64,000 nucleotides of DNA, from contig DAIDHP010000006.1 of assembly GCA_027459625.1 (NCBI GenBank), positions 1 to 64,000 on the forward strand, given 5' to 3'. Positions 17,066 through 25,502 of this stretch are shown in pieces (position 1 is the stretch's first letter; every line of letters begins with the position of its first letter). This DNA comes from Chthonomonadales bacterium. Lineage in GTDB: Bacteria; Armatimonadota; Chthonomonadetes; Chthonomonadales; CAJBBX01. The translations under genes and the position numbers were made by a program. The notes under the pieces were generated by a model. That model made no database searches and had not been told where the DNA came from. It saw only the letters and a list, made by a program, of their open reading frames with translations.

Positions 17066-18202
17066 TTACTTTGATTTCAGCGCGATAATGTTCGCGAGCA
17101 TCAGGATGTTGCCTTGGTTGGCGTTATTGATCAATCCGCTGGGATCGATGAAATAGAGGCTCTTCACTTTGCCGGGATCGAACTTCGCGTTGGCGTTGGC
17201 GGAATCGTTGGACACATGGAAATCGTCCGTCGATACGGAGATATGGTGGAACTGTCCATCCCCCGGAATGTCGGCGGATGCGTAAAATTTAAATCCGTCC
17301 GTCTGCTCCGCCTGAAGCAGAAGCGTCATGGGGGCTTGGGAGGCTGCGTCGAAATCAAGGGAGATCATTCCGGAAAGAGAGCCGACGGGAAGATTGCGCA
17401 TCATTCCCGCAGGTATGCCCGGAGTCTGCTGATAGGTCATTCGCATGTAGCGGGTGCTGGGCTTGTCCCCGTCCATAGGGGTGAGTTGTACTCCGCCAAG
17501 CGGGAGCCACATCGCCTGCGGTCTGGCGAAATTATCCACGAGGTACCCTTTGTCGCTGGCGCCGAAAGCCAAGGGAAGAGGATTGGCGCTGATTGAGACG
17601 TCATCCAGATAGAGAGTGTGCCGACCCGGGGAAACTTGGAAGAACTTGCGCACCTCCGGTGAATCCATCTGCGAGAAGAAGACCCCCAAATCGATGATTC
17701 CCATTGCGGACACCTGATTCATCTCCAGCTTGCCATCAGGATCCGGAGGATCCCCCGGGTTGTTGGAGAGCACGAAATCATTTACGGAAAGGGCTACTCT
17801 CTGCCATCTCTTCTTCTCCGTCATAAAAAACGCGGTGTACCTCGCACCATTGGATTTCTGGAGCACAAACCCCATCGGGGTGGTGTAATCGGAGTATATC
17901 CAGAACTGAATGGATTTCGCACCCGCAAGACTCGTGCCAATGGTTGGACACACGAGGAGATTGACATCCCCCTTTTTCACATCATAGTCGAACTCAAGAG
18001 CGTATTTCCCCTCCTTCACGTAAGCCACGTCTTGGGTCCGGGTTACGGAGGAGGACTGACCGGCGGCGGACCATCCGTCCAGGCCTTTTTCGAAATTCAT
18101 GGAGAGGATGGGGGGCGTGTCAGCGTGGGAGATTCGAGCGGAACCATGGAGGATCAAAGAGGCCAAACAAAACAGAGCGGAAAAGACGCGTTTAAGGTTC
18201 AT
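17066..18202 (-). CDS. Secreted protein with two carbohydrate-binding-like domains
   Basis: A 378-residue exported protein. The signal peptide covers about 1-28 (FSALFCLASLILHG...SHA). The mature part has two jelly-roll-like halves: the first (about 30-200) contains FEKGLDGWSAAG, GKYALEFDYDV, IQFWIYSD and TLYLDDVSI, the pattern of CBM11/CIA30-like beta-sandwiches; the second (about 210-370) repeats YLVDNFARPQ and MISLDFDAASQ. It has no enzyme motif. I chose ATG 18202, preceded by AAGGA and 14 bases after the HIT gene stop; a longer frame would overlap that gene. It is probably a polysaccharide-binding surface or periplasmic protein. No named family is certain. Confidence 0.75.
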   Translation of the reverse strand: MNLKRVFSALFCLASLILHGSARISHADTPPILSMNFEKGLDGWSAAGQSSSVTRTQDVAYVKEGKYALEFDYDVKKGDVNLLVCPTIGTSLAGAKSIQFWIYSDYTTPMGFVLQKSNGARYTAFFMTEKKRWQRVALSVNDFVLSNNPGDPPDPDGKLEMNQVSAMGIIDLGVFFSQMDSPEVRKFFQVSPGRHTLYLDDVSISANPLPLAFGASDKGYLVDNFARPQAMWLPLGGVQLTPMDGDKPSTRYMRMTYQQTPGIPAGMMRNLPVGSLSGMISLDFDAASQAPMTLLLQAEQTDGFKFYASADIPGDGQFHHISVSTDDFHVSNDSANANAKFDPGKVKSLYFIDPSGLINNANQGNILMLANIIALKSK

Positions 18203-18216
18203 TACAGGGTCCTTAT

Positions 18217-18558
18217 CTATCCCGGGGGCCACGTCATGAAGCGCCCGCCAAGGATGTGCACATGCATATGATATACGGTTTGGCCGCCGTTATCTCTGCA
18301 ATTAATCACAAGTCGAAAGCCATCGTTGTCAATATTGAGTTTCTTAGCCACCGCTCCCGCCGCCTGGATGGCTCTTCCTATCACGGCGGGATCCTCCATA
18401 TCCATAACGGTTGGATAGTGTTTTCTGGGAATTAACAGGACATGCACCGGTGCCTGCGGGTTTAGATCACGGAACGCAACGAACTCCTCGTTTTGATAAA
18501 CAAATTCCGCGGGAATCTCGCCCGAGGCGATTTTGCAAAAAACGCAGTCACTACTCAT
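18217..18558 (-). CDS. HIT family nucleotide-binding protein
   Basis: Histidine-triad hydrolase or transferase of the Hint branch, 113 residues, cytosolic. It has the N-terminal zinc-type motif CVFCKIASGEIP, the central DLNPQAPVHVLLIPRKHY and the triad HMHVHILGGR near the C-terminus. Hint proteins cleave purine nucleoside phosphoramidates. I chose ATG 18558 because GAGGAG lies 8 bases upstream; an in-frame ATG four codons earlier overlaps that site. The secreted protein follows after 14 bases, so the two may be co-transcribed although their jobs look unrelated. Confidence 0.95.
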   Translation of the reverse strand: MSSDCVFCKIASGEIPAEFVYQNEEFVAFRDLNPQAPVHVLLIPRKHYPTVMDMEDPAVIGRAIQAAGAVAKKLNIDNDGFRLVINCRDNGGQTVYHMHVHILGGRFMTWPPG

Positions 18559-18716
18559 TTTACTCCTCATAGCCTGTGCGTATCCGACACTGCTGACGGA
18601 AACTATATTATCTTATGGATTGTATTGTGTCAAATATGATAATTGCAAAGTCGGCTTAAATCTCTTGTTTAGCGTTTGAGAACATATAAAATCTTTCTTG
18701 CAATTACTTTAAATGA

Positions 18717-18750
18717 GATAAAAAAACCGGGAAAGCGCAGCCTTCCCGGT
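18717..18750 (-). terminator. Intrinsic terminator of the Gfo/Idh gene
   Basis: On the minus strand ACCGGGAA (from 18750) pairs with TTCCCGGT (18733-18726) over a short loop, followed by an eight-T run (the A run on the plus strand). It directly follows the oxidoreductase stop at 18761. Confidence 0.88.
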
Positions 18751-18760
18751 CTGTTCGTTG

Positions 18761-19900
18761 TTAGGCGTAATGCGGATCGAGGACGCGTTGCTCTTTGATC
18801 TGGCTCTTTTCGGACGATGTGGCTTTGAGTTCATCGAGCAGCTTATTGAACGCCGCGCGATTCACCGGAACGGAAACCGTCTTTCTCGTGTGCCCGGAGA
18901 GGATCATGCCGTCGATAAGCTCCACAGCGTTGAGCCCCTCCTCGCCAGGTGAGATCAAAGGCACATCAAAGAGAATGCTCTGGCAGAAATTCCGAGTGAT
19001 GTCCGCATGCGCCCCTCCCGTTCGATTGTATTCCATCGGCACGGTTTTAGCCTCCGGACTGCTCCACATGGAGGTGTTCTCCTTGTTGTGCTGGCTGATT
19101 GAGGGGTTAATTTCCCACAAAGTGAGCTTGCCTTCGGAGATAAGTAGCTTCCCCTTATCGCCACAAATCTCGATTCTTTCGCAACCGGGGGCTTCGGTGG
19201 TGGAGCAGTAGATATATCCGTGAGCGCCGTTCGCATACTCCAAAATGGCGAACGCCTCATCCTCCACTTCGATTTGATGCATGTGGGTGCGCGTTTGCGC
19301 CGTAAGCTTCACAGGCAAGCCGCCTAGCCAGGAGAACATGTCTAGGAAATGAGGCGCTTGGTTGATAAGCACCCCTCCGCCCTCCCCGTTCCATGTGGCT
19401 CTCCATCCGCCGGAATCGTAATAGGCTTGGCTGCGGTACCATCCCATAATCAGCGAGGTGCGATAGATATCGCCGAGTTTCCCATCGGAGATGATTTGGC
19501 GAGCCAACTGGTATGTGGAACTGGAGCGCATCTGGTACATCACGCTGAACTTGCATCCCGATTCCTTCGCGGCGGCTATCATCGCGTCCACCTCGGAAAC
19601 CTGCACGCCAAGGGGTTTTTCTGAAATTACGTGGATTTTTCGCTTGAACGCCTCAATGGCTATCGGAGGATGAAAGTAGTGCGGCGTGGCGATGATGACC
19701 GCATCCACAAGCCCGCTATCCAACAAGCCCTCCGCCTTGTAAAACGCCGGAACCTGGTACTTATCTGCCATCTCATCCGCGACATCCTTGCGGATATCGC
19801 AAACGGCGGTTAGTTTCGCCTCCATAATGGTGTGCATCCAACTGCAGTGACCGGATCCCATTCCGCCAACACCGACCACTCCGAAGCGTAACTTGCTCAT
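18761..19900 (-). CDS. Gfo/Idh/MocA family oxidoreductase
   Basis: A 379-residue NAD(P)-dependent sugar oxidoreductase, paralogous to the one at 6757. The Rossmann start is RFGVVGVGGMGSGH, the catalytic EKP motif reads ISEKPLGVQ near residue 100, and the C-terminal domain has GGGVLINQAPHFLDMFSWL with the family H and D residues. I chose ATG 19900, preceded by AAGGAG; the 61 codons before it are not family-like. It lies 232 bases downstream of galactokinase on the same strand, consistent with a sugar-use role. It ends at a strong terminator. The substrate is unknown. Confidence 0.9.
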   Translation of the reverse strand: MSKLRFGVVGVGGMGSGHCSWMHTIMEAKLTAVCDIRKDVADEMADKYQVPAFYKAEGLLDSGLVDAVIIATPHYFHPPIAIEAFKRKIHVISEKPLGVQVSEVDAMIAAAKESGCKFSVMYQMRSSSTYQLARQIISDGKLGDIYRTSLIMGWYRSQAYYDSGGWRATWNGEGGGVLINQAPHFLDMFSWLGGLPVKLTAQTRTHMHQIEVEDEAFAILEYANGAHGYIYCSTTEAPGCERIEICGDKGKLLISEGKLTLWEINPSISQHNKENTSMWSSPEAKTVPMEYNRTGGAHADITRNFCQSILFDVPLISPGEEGLNAVELIDGMILSGHTRKTVSVPVNRAAFNKLLDELKATSSEKSQIKEQRVLDPHYA

Positions 19901-20132
19901 GAGTAACTCCTTCCATAAAAGGCGATTGTTAAATGCCGGGGAAATCAAGCGGATGTCGCCTGTGAACATTTCGCCCGAGATCGTTAGGCAATCGCCTGAT
20001 AGTGATGAATTGATAGCGAACGATCCTCTCCGCCAAGATCGGATATTCGGTCTTTCATTGCGGGGATTGAGGCTCCCTTCCAAGCGCAGTCAAGCGACAG
20101 CGATTAGCCGGACCGGGAAGGAGTGCGCGGAC

Positions 20133-21299
20133 TTAAAAGATTCGGCGCGCACCATCCGAAGCTTTGCACACGAAGAAATCGGGCTTGAGATTGGTCAGCT
20201 TGACGTACTCCTCGCCAACCTCTTTCTGGAATCTCTCCACGCTTTCGTCTTTTACGAGGCTCACAGTGCATCCTCCGAAGCCGGCTCCCGTCATGCGGGA
20301 TCCGAGTGTGCCCTTCACTTTTCGCGCCGCCTCCACCATCACATCCAGTTCACGGCAACTCACTTTGTAGTCATCCCTGAGGGAATCGTGGGATTGGTTC
20401 ATCAATTCCCCGAACCTCTTGACATCTCCCGATTTCAGAGCGGAGATGCTCTCCAGAACTCTTTCATCCTCCGAAATGACGTGCCGTGCGCGTTTGTATG
20501 CTTTCTCGTCCATTTGAGGAGCATACCTCTCCAATTCCTCGCTTGTCACATCGCGCAACTCTTTGACTCGGGGCAGATCCTTGCGAATCACATCCCTGGC
20601 TCGATAACACTCGTTGCGTCGGTCATTGTATTCGGACCCTACAAGCTGTCTTGGCTTGTTGGTGTTGCCGATAACGATCGAAACCCCGCTCTCAGGCAAC
20701 GGCACCGCCTCGTATCCGAGCGTTCGAGTGTCTATGAAGAGCGCATGCGATTTTCTGCCGAGTGATGAGATGAACTGATCCATGATGCCGCATTGAACCC
20801 CCACATACTCCCGCTCCGCTCTCTGACCGATCAGCGCGCGCTTGACGGGATCGATATCAAACCCGCCTGCGGTTTCATACGCCAGGCAGGACGCCACCTC
20901 CATTGCCGCCGAGGAGGAGAGTCCGCTTCCCAGCGGAACATTTCCCGCAATCAGTATATCCATTCCCTTCAAATGGTATCCCTCGGGTTGAAGGACGTAC
21001 CCAACCCCTTTCACGTAGTTGCACCAAGCTTTGTCTCGAACGGAAAGATTATTCAGGCTGAATTCGCACATTTCATCAAAGGTCACGGAATAGGCTCGCA
21101 CCGTATTGTCATTGCGCGGGCTGCCGAGAATGGTCACATTGAAATCCAATGCGCACGGAAACACATAGCCGTCATTGTAATCCGTATGTTCGCCGATGAG
21201 GTTCACGCGCCCGGGCGCTCGAACGGCGAATTCCGCCGGAACTCCGAATTTGCTTTCATAAACCGGTTTGAGATTTTGTATGTTCATGGTCATGTTCAC
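20133..21299 (-). CDS. galK: Galactokinase
   Basis: Phosphorylates galactose at C1 with ATP, the entry step of the Leloir pathway; cytosolic. The 388 residues match the family. All GHMP motifs are intact: motif 1 GRVNLIGEHTDYNDGY (about 31-46, galactose binding), motif 2 PLGSGLSSSAAME (about 124-136, phosphate loop), the catalytic-base region CGIMDQF and motif 3 TGAGFGGC near the C-terminus. No other Leloir gene (galT, galE) is in the window. Two Met codons five residues apart (MNMTM) leave the exact start open. Confidence 0.95.
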   Translation of the reverse strand: MNMTMNIQNLKPVYESKFGVPAEFAVRAPGRVNLIGEHTDYNDGYVFPCALDFNVTILGSPRNDNTVRAYSVTFDEMCEFSLNNLSVRDKAWCNYVKGVGYVLQPEGYHLKGMDILIAGNVPLGSGLSSSAAMEVASCLAYETAGGFDIDPVKRALIGQRAEREYVGVQCGIMDQFISSLGRKSHALFIDTRTLGYEAVPLPESGVSIVIGNTNKPRQLVGSEYNDRRNECYRARDVIRKDLPRVKELRDVTSEELERYAPQMDEKAYKRARHVISEDERVLESISALKSGDVKRFGELMNQSHDSLRDDYKVSCRELDVMVEAARKVKGTLGSRMTGAGFGGCTVSLVKDESVERFQKEVGEEYVKLTNLKPDFFVCKASDGARRIF

Positions 21300-21413
21300 T
21301 TTGCGTAGGATGATTTTGAGATTTTTCAGTTAATCCAACCGATTGCTGCGTTCATGCAGTCACCTTGCGGTTGCTGTGGCACGCTAACCGACAAGACTGC
21401 GCATCTTTTTAAC

Positions 21414-21884
21414 TCAGTGGGGATCCAAATCCCCGAGAAAGAGTTGATAGGTGTTCAATTGCCCGTCGTGATAATCCATGTGATTTGCCGGCGCCAACAA
21501 CCCCAACGCCAAGGGCATTCTTTCGCCCCATGGCATGATAATGTTCTCCTCCAAGCGGTCATCGGTGATGGACGCCAGATTGTCGCAGATTGCGGTCACG
21601 CTTGCATTTAGAAAATTGATAGCCTTTTCCAATGTGTCGCAAGCGGCTATCGCCTCCTCCTTTTCCGCCTTGGTAAGGTATGGAAGAGGGGAACCGGTGT
21701 ACGCCGAGGCGAAGAACAGGTTGGAAGTGGCGCAATGAGCCACGATGCCTACGCAATGGGGCATGTATTCCGATGGGCTCCATAGCCTTTTGTCCGGCGG
21801 TATCGCATCCGCGGAACGCGAGAGATTGTCACAACTTCTCAGCGTGGCTCGGATCGCCACCTCCAAACATAAACGAGAAGACAC
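21414..21884 (-). CDS. DinB-like four-helix protein
   Basis: A 156-residue protein of DinB/YfiT type, a four-helix metal-binding fold. Three possible metal ligands are spaced as in the family: a His in helix 2 (MPHCVGIVAHC) and the late pair in ANHMDYHDGQL. Members often act as thiol-dependent transferases; here nothing fixes the reaction. I chose GTG 21884, because AAGGATGGAG lies just upstream, over an ATG ten codons earlier that overlaps this site. It is the last gene of the hisC-aroF-NIL run, 42 bases after the NIL gene. Confidence 0.75.
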   Translation of the reverse strand: MSSRLCLEVAIRATLRSCDNLSRSADAIPPDKRLWSPSEYMPHCVGIVAHCATSNLFFASAYTGSPLPYLTKAEKEEAIAACDTLEKAINFLNASVTAICDNLASITDDRLEENIIMPWGERMPLALGLLAPANHMDYHDGQLNTYQLFLGDLDPH

Positions 21885-21926
21885 GTCTCCATCCTTTCCA
21901 CCATACCGACGCATAGGTTGGAACTA

Positions 21927-22172
21927 TTATTCCTCTTCGATTTTCCGCACGGTAACTCCGCAGGTTTCCAGCCAATCCAAGCCCTTCCGCATGTTCTGCG
22001 GCTCGCCACTCAAATCAAGAACGATAAACCCTCCGGAATGCACCTCTATGTTCGCTTTGCGAATATTGGGCACCAGTCCGAAATCCTTGATTAGCCGATA
22101 GAGAATCGGCTCCTTCACCCTTTCCAGAGGATAGTTGAGTTGGACGCGGCACGTTGTCCGTTCTTCCGACAT
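21927..22172 (-). CDS. NIL domain small protein
   Basis: An 81-residue stand-alone NIL domain, a ferredoxin-like fold best known as the C-terminal regulatory domain of methionine ABC ATPases and also found with iron-sulphur proteins. The pattern RVQLNYPLERVKEPILYRL, then an IEVHSGGFIVLDLSG core and a final LETCGVTV strand fits the family. No ABC transporter is beside it. It lies between aroF and the DinB-like gene on the same strand with short gaps, so it is probably part of that transcript. A small-molecule sensing role is inference. Confidence 0.85.
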   Translation of the reverse strand: MSEERTTCRVQLNYPLERVKEPILYRLIKDFGLVPNIRKANIEVHSGGFIVLDLSGEPQNMRKGLDWLETCGVTVRKIEEE

Positions 22173-22246
22173 ATTCGTTTGTTCCTTCCATTCCCAATCA
22201 GCATGTTATAAGTCATTTGCATTCATCCGTCAAATTCGCAGCAGGC

Positions 22247-23269
22247 TTAAATATCCCTGCCCACCGCCTGAGCGATCGGGCGACATTCCTGAATGAGTTC
22301 GGCGAAATGCTCATGGTTTAGAGATTGAGCGCCGTCCTTGATCGCTTTGTCCGGTTGGGCGTGCACTTCGATTAAAAGTCCGTCCGCGCCGCATGCGATG
22401 GCGGCTCGGGTCATCGGATTGACCAAAGACGCTCTGCCAGTCCCGTGCGCCGGATCGGCGATGACAGGCAGGTGCGAGAGCTGTTTTACGGAGGGTATGG
22501 CGGAGAGATCCATCGTGTTGCGTGTATGGGTCTCGAAGGTTCGTATCCCTCTTTCGCAAAGCATCACCTGTGTGTTGCCTCCCAGCACAACATATTCCGC
22601 CGCCTGCAACCACTCTTCGATCTTCGCCCACATTCCGCGTTTGAGAAGCACCGGCTTTCTAACCAACCCCACCTCTTTCAGGAGATCGTAATTCTGCATA
22701 TTGCGCGTACCGATTTGGAGAATATCGGAGTATTCGCACACCAAATCAACGTTTCGAGGGTCCATTACCTCCGTGATGATCGGCAAGCCCGTATCTTCGG
22801 AGACCTGTTTCAGAATTTTCAAGCCTTCCTCGCCCAACCCAGGGAAGGAGTAGGGGGAGGTGCATGGCTTGAAGGCGCCCCCGCGCAGGATTACCGCCCC
22901 GCCCTTTTGCACCGCTTTGGCGGTATTCAAGGTCTGCTCGTAGCTTTCAATGGTGCAAGGCCCCGCCATGAAGACGATTTTAGGACCGCCGATCTTCACA
23001 CCTTTGACGTCAATGATTGTTCCTTCCGGGTGTATCTCCCGACTGACGAATTTATAGGGGCGTAATATTGCGATCACCCTTTCCACATAATCCAAGCTCT
23101 CCAGCCTTTCCGCATAATCGGCTTTGTCCGCCTCGGGCACCCCGACAGCGCCGACCACTGTCCTCTCCTGCCCGTAGATGGTGTTAACCCCGTAGCCCCA
23201 ATCCTTGATTCTTTGCTCCACATCCATTATATTTTCAGCGGTGGCGTGCGCCGCCATCACAATAATCAT
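22247..23269 (-). CDS. aroF: 3-deoxy-7-phosphoheptulonate synthase, type I-beta
   Basis: First enzyme of aromatic amino acid synthesis, joining PEP and erythrose 4-phosphate; cytosolic. The 340 residues comprise an N-terminal regulatory ferredoxin-like domain (1-70; VEQRIKDWGYGVNTIYG) and the barrel (85-340) with MAGPCTIES (PEP/metal Cys105), QIGTRNMQN, LLKRGM and DPAHGTGR. The usual KPRTS substrate loop reads KPCTS at 134-138 (codon TGC), an odd change at a residue normally Arg. The following FPGLG replaces the common FQGLG. It lies 18 bases after hisC on the same strand, a natural aromatic/histidine-aminotransferase pairing. Confidence 0.93.
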   Translation of the reverse strand: MIIVMAAHATAENIMDVEQRIKDWGYGVNTIYGQERTVVGAVGVPEADKADYAERLESLDYVERVIAILRPYKFVSREIHPEGTIIDVKGVKIGGPKIVFMAGPCTIESYEQTLNTAKAVQKGGAVILRGGAFKPCTSPYSFPGLGEEGLKILKQVSEDTGLPIITEVMDPRNVDLVCEYSDILQIGTRNMQNYDLLKEVGLVRKPVLLKRGMWAKIEEWLQAAEYVVLGGNTQVMLCERGIRTFETHTRNTMDLSAIPSVKQLSHLPVIADPAHGTGRASLVNPMTRAAIACGADGLLIEVHAQPDKAIKDGAQSLNHEHFAELIQECRPIAQAVGRDI

Positions 23270-23287
23270 TCCAGTTCCCTTCGTCCT

Positions 23288-24397
23288 TTATTTGCCTAGT
23301 GTCTCTTTCAATGCGGAGAGGAACACCTCGTTTTCCCCCTCCGTGCCAATGGTGATTCGCAAGTAGGTGGGGGCGTTAAAGATATCCCCCGTGCGCGTGA
23401 TAACACCTCTGCGCAACAGGGACAGGAAAATCTCCTTGCTGTCTCTTTCCACATCCACCCATACGAAATTCGCCTCGGTAGGCACGTATTTCAAGCCTAA
23501 CTCCTCGAAACCATCATAAAACCGTTTTTTGCCGATCTGGTTGGTTGTCAGTGTCTTCCTCAGATGTTCCTTGTCCGTCAATGCCGCAAGAGCCGTCTCC
23601 TGGGCGAGAAGGTTCACATTGAACGGTTCCCGAGGCTGGTTCAGATAGTTGATGATTTCGGGACGCGCCACTCCGTATCCAATCCGCAAGCCCGCCAATG
23701 CATACGCCTTTGAGAAGGTTCGGAGTGTGATCAGATTATAGCCTTCCGAAATGAGACGAAGCGTATCGGGATAATCGGAGCTCTCCACATACTCGTAGTA
23801 GGCTTCGTCGAAGACAACTATCACCCTGTCGGGAATTTTTTCCATGAACTTGCGGACTTCCCGCTCCGTCACTATCGTTCCTGTGGGGTTGTTCGGGTTG
23901 GCGATGAACACAATTCTGGTTTTCTCGTTGGTTGCCTTGCGAATCGCTTCGAGATCGTATGTCCAGTTTTTCAAGGGCGGCTTGACGGTTTTCGCTTGAT
24001 TCAACACCGCCGCGGACTCATAACGCGAAAAGGAGGGATCGCCTAAAATTAACTCGTCACCCTCCGAAAGGAAGGTGATGCCGATTAATTGTATGATCTC
24101 ATCGGAGCCGTTGCCGAAAATCAAATGGTCGCCGGGCACATCCAAATGAGTCGCAACGGCTTGGCGAAGCTCGTAACAGGACCCGTCCGGATAGAGTTGC
24201 ACATGAGCTGCGGCATGGCGAATGGCTGCGATGGCTGCGGGGGAGGGTCCCAGGGGATTCTCATTGGAGGCGAGTTTTATCACGTCCGTCAAGCCTAACT
24301 CCCGTTTCACCTCCTCGATGGGTTTGCCTGGCGAGTAGGGAACCAATTGACGGATATTCTCCTTCACCTGCAGTTGCCTCTTTATGCTATCGCTCAT
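23288..24397 (-). CDS. hisC: Histidinol-phosphate aminotransferase
   Basis: PLP-dependent class I/II aminotransferase of 369 residues. HisC converts imidazole acetol phosphate to histidinol phosphate, and many homologues also transaminate aromatic keto acids. Visible are KLASNENPLGPSP near 40, FGNGSDEIIQL, the NPNNPTGT motif and the PLP lysine in RTFSKAYALAGLRIGYG. GGAGGAATAAAA precedes the ATG. Its place directly before aroF suggests it may serve phenylalanine/tyrosine synthesis as well as histidine synthesis. That is inference; sequence alone does not separate the two. Confidence 0.9.
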   Translation of the reverse strand: MSDSIKRQLQVKENIRQLVPYSPGKPIEEVKRELGLTDVIKLASNENPLGPSPAAIAAIRHAAAHVQLYPDGSCYELRQAVATHLDVPGDHLIFGNGSDEIIQLIGITFLSEGDELILGDPSFSRYESAAVLNQAKTVKPPLKNWTYDLEAIRKATNEKTRIVFIANPNNPTGTIVTEREVRKFMEKIPDRVIVVFDEAYYEYVESSDYPDTLRLISEGYNLITLRTFSKAYALAGLRIGYGVARPEIINYLNQPREPFNVNLLAQETALAALTDKEHLRKTLTTNQIGKKRFYDGFEELGLKYVPTEANFVWVDVERDSKEIFLSLLRRGVITRTGDIFNAPTYLRITIGTEGENEVFLSALKETLGK

Positions 24398-24994
24398 TTT
24401 TATTCCTCCGTGAGCTTTCTCTCCAAAATCTATTTATAGCATGGTGATGCTAAAATCAGAATATGAGGGTGAGAGCGCATTTTTCGCTCTCGCCAAAACA
24501 CATGAAATGCGGATTTTGCATCCAGCCATGTTTCCATCATATGGTCGCCAATAGATCGATTGATAACCGTATGCAGAGTGTTTAACTTTTATAACGAAAG
24601 ACGTTGATTTTTGACTTTGAAAGGTAATAGCAAAAATCGCGTTTGGACGCAGCTATATACGATGATGGCTGAATTGACGCCTTTTTTCCGACTTATGCAT
24701 TTACCTTTTTCGATATAAAGTTTACCCTATGAAAGCGTATGGCACATAGATTATGCGCATCGGTTCGTGCGGGATTATAGTCTCCGATAACGGTTTGATT
24801 CAGCCGTTGAGCTTAGCGTGCGCATAGGTGTTAATAATCCGGCGAACATACTGTAATTTAGATCGTATACTACGTAAGTGATTGTAAAATTCCTCGCAAG
24901 ATGCATACGCGCATGTTGCAAGCCCAAACGGCGTGCATGGCGAATTTTACTATTGCTAGATCCGTTAATATCCATCACACCTCGGGAGAAAAAA
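24398..24994. other. 597-base intergenic region before ferritin
   Basis: It holds the hisC promoter on one strand and the ferritin promoter on the other. It is AT-rich with no open gene. One clear structure is an inverted repeat at 24884-24950, listed separately. I saw no convincing Fur box. Confidence 0.4.
24884..24950. repeat. Inverted repeat GTAAAATTC...GAATTTTAC
   Basis: GTAAAATTC (24884-24892) and GAATTTTAC (24942-24950) are perfect inverted arms. Inside them TGCAT/ATGCA and GC-rich bases pair partly. A similar pair, GCAAAATTC...GAATTTTGC, occurs at 36566-36637, so this may be a dispersed palindromic unit. Confidence 0.4.
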
Positions 24995-25483
24995 ATGATC
25001 ATCAGCAAAAAAATGAACGATGCCATCAACGAAGAGATCGGTCTTGAATTGTTCGCCTCCAACCAATATATCAGCATCGCCTCCTACTTTGACGATATGG
25101 CTTTGAAGCTGCTTGCGAACCTCTTCTACAAACAGAGCGATGAGGAAAGAGCGCACGCCATGAAGTTCGTTAAATATCTCAACGATGCCGGCGGACCGGT
25201 TGAAATCCCCGCTGTTAAGAAGCCGAAAAGCGATTTTAAGGGCCCGGAGGAAGCGATCAAGCTCGCCTTGGATTGGGAGTTGGATGTGACAGCTCACATC
25301 AATAACTTAATGAACTTGGCGATTGAGGAGAAGGATTATGCGAGCCAAGATCTACTCCGCTGGTTCGTTACGGAGCAGGTGGAGGAGGTTAGCGCCATGG
25401 AGAATTTGATGAAGGTCGTCAAAATGACTGGAGATAAGAACGTTATCATGGTGGAAGCCTACCTGGTTCATCAAACCTCTTAA
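24995..25483 (+). CDS. Ferritin
   Basis: Iron-storage protein that oxidises Fe(II) and forms a 24-subunit shell. The 162-residue length fits bacterial FtnA. Ferroxidase ligands are in place: Glu15-type in LELFASNQY, the Glu/His set in SDEERAHAMKF, and the later pair in TEQVEEVSAMENL. There is no Met haem site of the bacterioferritin kind in the expected place. I chose ATG 24995, preceded by CGGGAG; a longer frame from 24878 would add 39 unrelated residues. It may be co-transcribed with the glycosyltransferase 19 bases downstream, though the two have no obvious shared role. Confidence 0.93.
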   Translation: MIISKKMNDAINEEIGLELFASNQYISIASYFDDMALKLLANLFYKQSDEERAHAMKFVKYLNDAGGPVEIPAVKKPKSDFKGPEEAIKLALDWELDVTAHINNLMNLAIEEKDYASQDLLRWFVTEQVEEVSAMENLMKVVKMTGDKNVIMVEAYLVHQTS

Positions 25484-25502
25484 ACGAAATACGGAGAGTG
25501 CC

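Noticed and set aside
24878-24994. N-terminal extension of ferritin
   Set aside because: The 39 extra residues are basic, unlike ferritin, and overlap an inverted repeat. ATG 24995 has its own ribosome site.
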